Shown: positions 32,801 to 36,430 of the stretch, one piece after another
Layout: every line of letters starts with the position of its first letter
Position numbering within the stretch: the stretch's first letter is position 1
Source of the DNA: Pseudomonadota bacterium
GTDB taxonomy: Bacteria; Pseudomonadota; Alphaproteobacteria; Caulobacterales; Caulobacteraceae
Length of the DNA: 36,430 nucleotides
Direction of reading: 5' to 3'
NCBI GenBank assembly: GCA_023428785.1
Contig: JAEYWU010000002.1
Span: 1 to 36,430 of the forward strand
Program-made: the position numbers and the translations under genes
Notes under the pieces: generated by a model
What the model saw: the letters and a program-made list of their open reading frames with translations, nothing else
Database searches by the model: none
What the model was told of the DNA's origin: nothing

Positions 32801-33180
32801 ACCGGCGGGTCCGGGTCGCCGGGGTCGTGCTGGTCCGTCAGCGGCCGGGCAACGGCAAGGCCATCTTCGTCACCATCGAGGACGAGACCGGGGTCGCCAA
32901 TATCGTCATGTGGGCCGACCAGTTCGAGCGCTTCCGGCGTCAGGTCATGTCGGCTCGGCTGATGGAGATCGACGGCGTGATCGAACGTTCGAAGGAGGGC
33001 GTCGTCCACGTCATGACACGAGAGGTCTTCGACCGTTCCGCTGAGCTGGGCCGGCTGTCAGAGGATCATGAAACCAAGGTCCAGCTCTCGGGCGCAGACG
33101 AGTTCGCCTATGGGCCGCGCGGTTCGATCCGGCATCCGCGCGACGTCCGTATCCTGCCTGGATCGCGCGACTTCCACTGA
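29839..33180 (+). CDS. dnaE2: Error-prone DNA polymerase III alpha subunit DnaE2
   Basis: This 1113-residue C-family polymerase starts [22 protein letters not shown], the typical PHP-domain opening of DnaE2. The palm contains [17 protein letters not shown] and the PDIDVDF catalytic acid block at residues 415-421. [34 protein letters not shown] and [20 protein letters not shown] follow. A helix-hairpin-helix and an OB-fold ([27 protein letters not shown]) lie near the C-terminus. It performs translesion synthesis under SOS with ImuA and ImuB. The ATG at 29839 overlaps the imuB stop (ATGA). An upstream in-frame start at 29704 would lie within imuB's conserved C-terminus and is rejected. It is the last gene of the operon. 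Confidence 0.97.
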   Translation: [1113 protein letters not shown]

Positions 33181-33184
33181 GGCG

Positions 33185-33652
33185 TCAGGTCCGCTCGGCG
33201 CGGGCCGCGAAACAGCCGCGCCGGGCATAGTGCAGGTGGACATAGGCCACGTGTTCGCGCGCCAGCATCGGCTCGAGCAGTTTTTCCAGCGCTGAGCCTT
33301 CGACTAGGTCCGCATCGATCATCCGGTGGCCGACATCAAACGCCCTGACCGACAGGAGCCGTCGGCGAATAGCGTCGGGCACGACATCGACGGTGTCGAA
33401 GGTTTCGCCGGCCGTCTCGCGCACGAAGATGGCGTGGCGGCTGCGATAGGGGGTGTCGGCCGGCTGGTGCTCGTAGTTCAGCAGAAGCACAGTCTCGCCG
33501 GGCTCCGCGTCCTCAAGCGTGATGCGGCATGGGGCGGCGTGGGGCGTCACGATGTGGACCCGTTCGACGCCGCGTTGAGCCAGAGTCTGATCGCCCAGGC
33601 CGAAGAGTCCCTCGAAATCCGACACCGGCAGTCCTGAAATGCGAAAGCCCAT
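33185..33652 (-). CDS. DUF1203 family protein
   Basis: This 155-residue cytoplasmic protein matches DUF1203, whose members read MGFRISGLPVSDFEGLFGL at the N-terminus, then APCRITLEDAEPGETVLLLNYEHQ, PYRSRHAIFVRE and a conserved VGHRMID. The start at 33652 is set by AGGAG 7 nt upstream; the frame runs on to 33679 without a site. Function is unknown for the family. It converges on dnaE2 with a 4-nt gap between stop codons and is preceded by the BA14K-like gene, so it is not part of the SOS operon. Confidence 0.9.
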   Translation of the reverse strand: MGFRISGLPVSDFEGLFGLGDQTLAQRGVERVHIVTPHAAPCRITLEDAEPGETVLLLNYEHQPADTPYRSRHAIFVRETAGETFDTVDVVPDAIRRRLLSVRAFDVGHRMIDADLVEGSALEKLLEPMLAREHVAYVHLHYARRGCFAARAERT

Positions 33653-33697
33653 GGGCGCGCTCCTGTGCAAGAGCTGCATCCATGGGCCTCTGCGACG

Positions 33698-33713
33698 CCC
33701 GGGTCGTCCCGGG
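33698..33713. terminator. CCCGGG-loop-CCCGGG stem-loop after BA14K-like gene
   Basis: CCCGGG TCGT CCCGGG forms a 6-bp GC stem about 20 nt after the stop of the BA14K-like gene (minus strand), in the 79-bp gap before DUF1203. No T-run follows on that strand, so intrinsic termination is uncertain; it may instead be a weak attenuator or a chance stem. Confidence 0.3.
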
Positions 33714-33731
33714 TCTTGCTGCCGAAACTAT

Positions 33732-34331
33732 TTAGCGTCGGCAATAGCGGCGGTAGCCGTCGTTCGCGACGTATGTCCCGCTGGTCCAGTCGAAGGTCCG
33801 GTAACGGTCCCGGCACCACTCGCGCCAGCTGCGGTCGTCGCGGTTCCGGTAGTAGTGGTCCTGATCGTCCAGCGAGCCGAGGATCTGCACGCCCAGCGCC
33901 ACGCCCAGCACGGTCAGGGCGAGGGCCGCGCCCGAGTCATAGCCCCGGTAAGAACCGCTGTTCCCGTAATATCCGCCATACGGATAGCCATACGACCCGC
34001 CGCCGTAGGAATAGCCGGGCTGATAGATCCGCTGGTCCGCATAATAATCGTAGGCGCTGCTGTAACCATAGTTCACGCCGTCTCGGGGATAGTCCCGGTG
34101 ATAGTCGTATCGGTAGTCGCCGTAGCGGGTATCGCGCCGCTGCTGCAGGCGGTTGCGGCAGGCTGCGGGGCTTTCGTTGGTGTGGCAGCGGCGCCAGTCG
34201 AAGTCGGAGCCGTAGCCTTGCTGGCTATAGCCGTAGCCGTAGGTCTGCTGTCCATAGCCGTAGGACTGGGCGACGGCGGGAGCGGCCGTGGCGGTCGCCG
34301 CCGCAGCCAGAGATATTGCGAGCCAGCGCAT
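33732..34331 (-). CDS. Exported Tyr/Gly-rich protein with BA14K-like C-terminus
   Basis: This 199-residue protein starts with a clear signal peptide (MRWLAISLAAAATATAAPAVAQ). A Tyr/Gly/Gln-rich low-complexity stretch (QSYGYGQQTYGYGYSQQGYG) and a DFDWRRCHTNESPAACRNR motif with two Cys follow. Next come a Tyr-rich linker (GGGSYGYPYGGYYGN), a single hydrophobic segment (LALTVLGVALGVQILGSL) and a terminal WREWCRDRYRTFDWTSGTYVANDGYRRYC. That last block resembles BA14K, an alphaproteobacterial family best known as an immunoreactive Brucella protein. GGAGGAGG 5 nt upstream fixes the start. Function is unknown; surface or outer membrane association is plausible. Confidence 0.85.
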   Translation of the reverse strand: MRWLAISLAAAATATAAPAVAQSYGYGQQTYGYGYSQQGYGSDFDWRRCHTNESPAACRNRLQQRRDTRYGDYRYDYHRDYPRDGVNYGYSSAYDYYADQRIYQPGYSYGGGSYGYPYGGYYGNSGSYRGYDSGAALALTVLGVALGVQILGSLDDQDHYYRNRDDRSWREWCRDRYRTFDWTSGTYVANDGYRRYCRR

Positions 34332-34396
34332 GGCGGCCTCCTCCAGAAATGCTTTGGTTGGAGGGGTTAACGCACGTCAGCTGGATCGGCTCCGAA

Positions 34397-36205
34397 CTAG
34401 GTTGTGCGAGCCTGTTCCTCGGCGATCCACGCGTCGATCCGCTGTTCGAGGACGTCCATGGGAAGCGGCCCGCCGAGCAGGACGGCGTCGTGGAACCGGC
34501 GGACGTCGAAGCGGTCGCCCAGCGCCTCCTCCGCGCGCCGGCGCAGCCGCAGGATCGTGAGCTCGCCCACCTTGTAGGCCAGGGCCTGACCGGGCCAGGA
34601 GATGTAGCGCTCAAGCTCGGTCTGGATGTTCAGCTCCGAAAGAGCCGAGTTGTCGCGGAAGCAGGAACGGGCCTGCTCGATGTCCCATCCCATCCAGTGG
34701 ATGCCGGTGTCGGCGACCAGCCGGCAGGCGCGCCACATCTCGTAGGACAGGCGGCCGAAGCGCTCATAGGGCGTGCGGTAAATTCCCATCTCATAGCCGA
34801 GGAACTCGGAGTAGAGACCCCAGCCCTCGACGAAGGCGGTCGAGTCGCCGTTGCGCCGGAACCAGGGCAGGTCGCCGAGTTCCTGCTGCAGGGCGATCTG
34901 CAGGTGATGGCCGGGGACCGCCTCATGCAGGGTCAGGGCAGGGAGCTCATAGAGGCCGCGCTGATCGAGGCTGGAGGTGTTGACCATATAGCCGCCGGCG
35001 ATGCCGTTGGCGTAGCTGCCGGGATTGTAGCGGCCGGTGGTGTAGTTGGCCTCGATCTCGCGCGGGACCGGGCGGACGCCATAGGGCAGGCGGGGCAGGG
35101 TTCCGAACAGGGCCGGCAGCTGGTCGTCGGCGCGCTTGGCGATCTCCGAGGCGTGCATCAGCAGCTCTTCGCGGGTCGTGGCGTAGAACTGGGGATCGGT
35201 GCGCAGGAAGGTCAGGAAGTCGGCGAAGGAACCGGTCCAGCCGGCGGCGGCCATCTCCTCTTCCATCTGGGCGCGGATGCGCGCGACCTCCGACAGACCC
35301 AGCTGGTGGATTTCGTCGGGGGTCATGTCGGTGGTCGTGTACCAACGGGCGGCGAAGGCGTAGGCGTCGCGGCCGCCGGGGCGCTGGCCCAGGCCGATGG
35401 CGCCGGGCTCGGCGGGCGAGGCGGGCACATATTCGTCACGCATGAAGGCGGCCCAGCGCTGGCGGGCCGGCATGATCTGGTCAGCGATCAGGGTCTCGGC
35501 GCGACCGCGCATGGCAGCCCAGTCGCTCTCGCTGATCGCAGCCGGGCGCTCTGCGAAGGGACGCATGAGCGGATCGGTCTCCGGCGTCAGGGCTGCGGCG
35601 ACGGCGGTGGAGGCCGCGACCCGGTCGGCGACGATGCGCGGCTGGACCATGCCGGTCTCGATGCCCCGGCGGGCGTTGGCCAGGCTGTTGTCGTAGAAGT
35701 CGGCCAAGCCGCCGAGGCGCTGCAGCCAGGCCTCGGCGTCGGCGCGCGTCGCGATCCGGGCCGAGGAGGCCATATAGCCGGCGTAGGTCTCGGGACCCCC
35801 TTCGGAATCGAAGGCGAGGCGGCCGGAATCCAGGGAGATGCGCTCCAGGTCGAGCGCGATCGAGCGAGACAGAAGAGCGTGGTTCAGGCGCTCTTCGTCC
35901 GACAGGGCGGCGGGATCGAGGGCGGCCAGGCGGTCGCGGAAGCCGGCGAGCGGCGTACGGCGGGCGAGTTCGCCGTCGCGGCTGTTGTCGGGCAGGCGGG
36001 CGAGGGCGGAGGCGTCGCCTTCCGAGCCGGCGGTCAGGGGGTCCACGCCGCTGGCGTAGGCCTCATAGTCGGCGATGATGTCGGCCAGTTCGGCGGAGGC
36101 CTGGGACCGGCTGGCGGCCGGAGCGTCCTGGGCCACAACCGGCGCCGCCATGGCGCCCGCCAGAATCGCCGACGCCACGCCGGCCAGCCACATCGCCTTG
36201 GTCAT
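34397..36205 (-). CDS. Exported DUF885 family protein, putative metallopeptidase (third, diverged copy)
   Basis: This 602-residue DUF885 protein starts with a standard Sec signal (MTKAMWLAGVASAILAGAMAAPVVAQ), not a Tat or lipoprotein signal as in the two copies at 2209 and 5704. The metal-like motif is LHEAVPGHHLQ near residue 435, followed by VEGWGLYSEFL; later blocks are YISWPGQALAYKVGEL and FHDAVLLGGPLPMDVL. Identity to the other two copies is clearly lower outside these blocks, so it is a separate subgroup rather than a recent duplicate. AGGAGG 6 nt upstream of the ATG gives a confident start. Peptidase activity is inferred from family motifs only. Confidence 0.95.
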   Translation of the reverse strand: MTKAMWLAGVASAILAGAMAAPVVAQDAPAASRSQASAELADIIADYEAYASGVDPLTAGSEGDASALARLPDNSRDGELARRTPLAGFRDRLAALDPAALSDEERLNHALLSRSIALDLERISLDSGRLAFDSEGGPETYAGYMASSARIATRADAEAWLQRLGGLADFYDNSLANARRGIETGMVQPRIVADRVAASTAVAAALTPETDPLMRPFAERPAAISESDWAAMRGRAETLIADQIMPARQRWAAFMRDEYVPASPAEPGAIGLGQRPGGRDAYAFAARWYTTTDMTPDEIHQLGLSEVARIRAQMEEEMAAAGWTGSFADFLTFLRTDPQFYATTREELLMHASEIAKRADDQLPALFGTLPRLPYGVRPVPREIEANYTTGRYNPGSYANGIAGGYMVNTSSLDQRGLYELPALTLHEAVPGHHLQIALQQELGDLPWFRRNGDSTAFVEGWGLYSEFLGYEMGIYRTPYERFGRLSYEMWRACRLVADTGIHWMGWDIEQARSCFRDNSALSELNIQTELERYISWPGQALAYKVGELTILRLRRRAEEALGDRFDVRRFHDAVLLGGPLPMDVLEQRIDAWIAEEQARTT

Positions 36206-36270
36206 GCTGTTCCTCCTGAAAGCGGCTGGACGCTACATCGCAGCGGCGAGCGGTGTCGAGGCGGGTGCTC

Positions 36271-36289
36271 CCTCCCCTGACAGGGGGGG
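36271..36289. terminator. CCTCCCC/GGGGGGG stem-loop between third DUF885 gene and right-edge fragment
   Basis: A 7-bp stem with one wobble pair and a TGACA loop lies about 28 nt after the stop of the possible right-edge ORF. No T-run follows. It could end transcription entering from the right or be a spacer stem of no effect. Confidence 0.25.
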
Positions 36290-36316
36290 ATGGGAACGAG
36301 GCGCGACCCATCGTCT

Positions 36317-36430
36317 TCACGCCGGTTCCGGCTGAAGGGATGGAGAGGCCGGGGCGGCGCCGGGCCTTTCGCCCGGGAACCGTTGAGATGCGTCCGTGCT
36401 TTCGCCGTAGGACGCGCTGATGTTTTCGGC
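36317..36430 (-). CDS. Possible C-terminal fragment of a gene entering from the right edge
   Basis: On the minus strand an uninterrupted frame of 37 codons runs from the edge to a TGA, reading ENISASYGESTDASQ near its start and ending in a Pro/Ala-rich tail. The first half has high GC at third positions as expected for coding DNA; the second half less so, and a CCGGGC-CTTTC-GCCCGG stem lies within it. No family is recognisable, so this is tentative. Confidence 0.3.
   Translation of the reverse strand, partial: AENISASYGESTDASQRFPGERPGAAPASPSLQPEPA

Noticed and set aside
30973..33009. A 678-codon minus-strand frame opposite dnaE2
   Set aside because: It is antisense to conserved polymerase motifs; no ribosome binding site or domain.
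33665..36280. An 871-codon plus-strand frame across the BA14K-like and third DUF885 genes
   Set aside because: It spans two well-supported genes on the other strand, and its product is low-complexity Arg/Ser/Gly sequence.
1..36430. Looked for tRNA, rRNA, CRISPR repeats, insertion sequences or phage attachment sites
   Set aside because: No cloverleaf, rRNA core, regular repeat-spacer array, transposase or integrase motif was seen. A full covariance-model or repeat search was not possible here.

Overview
The window is high-GC DNA with strong codon-position GC bias. Genes are tightly packed, with many ATGA or CTAG overlaps. Protein families and regulatory signals point to an alphaproteobacterium, most likely Caulobacteraceae; a Brevundimonas-like genus is my inference, not proven by the sequence. 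Support comes from GAAC-N7-GAAC LexA boxes, an imuA-imuB-dnaE2 mutasome, secreted DUF885 enzymes, and a radical-SAM/UdgX operon. I see no rRNA, tRNA, CRISPR array, insertion sequence or phage gene.

Layout. 1-1048: a LysR regulator cut by the left edge, divergent from a 51-residue ORF. 1111-7530: exported hydrolases, namely a Tat-type beta-lactamase-fold serine hydrolase and two related DUF885 proteins. A GNAT-nitrilase fusion lies between the DUF885 genes on the other strand. 7527-9168 (minus): a secreted repeat protein with a CPPGLA motif, then a fasciclin lipoprotein. 9378-10775: an FAD-linked D-lactate-type dehydrogenase. 10847-14780: otsB, a GH15 glycosidase and otsA, coupled by ATGA overlaps, facing a ROK sugar kinase. 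15722-18365 (minus): a radical SAM protein and a DUF4130-UdgX fusion, behind a LexA box that fills a promoter spacer. 18444-27371 (minus): an envelope-glycan block with wecB, nfrB, nfrA, an acyltransferase-DUF998 fusion and opgH/mdoH. 27640-33180 (plus): imuA-imuB-dnaE2 behind a second LexA box. 33185-36205 (minus): a DUF1203 protein, a Tyr-rich BA14K-like exported protein and a third DUF885 protein. A possible gene fragment enters from the right edge.

How the parts may work together. Two SOS-type operons flank the envelope-glycan block: the mutasome for error-prone gap filling, and the uracil-DNA binding UdgX protein with its radical SAM partner. The wecB-nfrB-nfrA trio matches the N4-receptor exopolysaccharide system of E. 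coli, in which WecB supplies ManNAc and NfrB is a c-di-GMP-responsive synthase. Downstream, the acyltransferase fusion and opgH share a 16-bp palindrome (ATCACG-N4-CGTGAT) at three sites, two of them 21 bp apart. This suggests one unidentified regulator acting on glucan synthesis and its decoration. The palindrome family and the architecture of the radical SAM promoter are the observations most worth checking.
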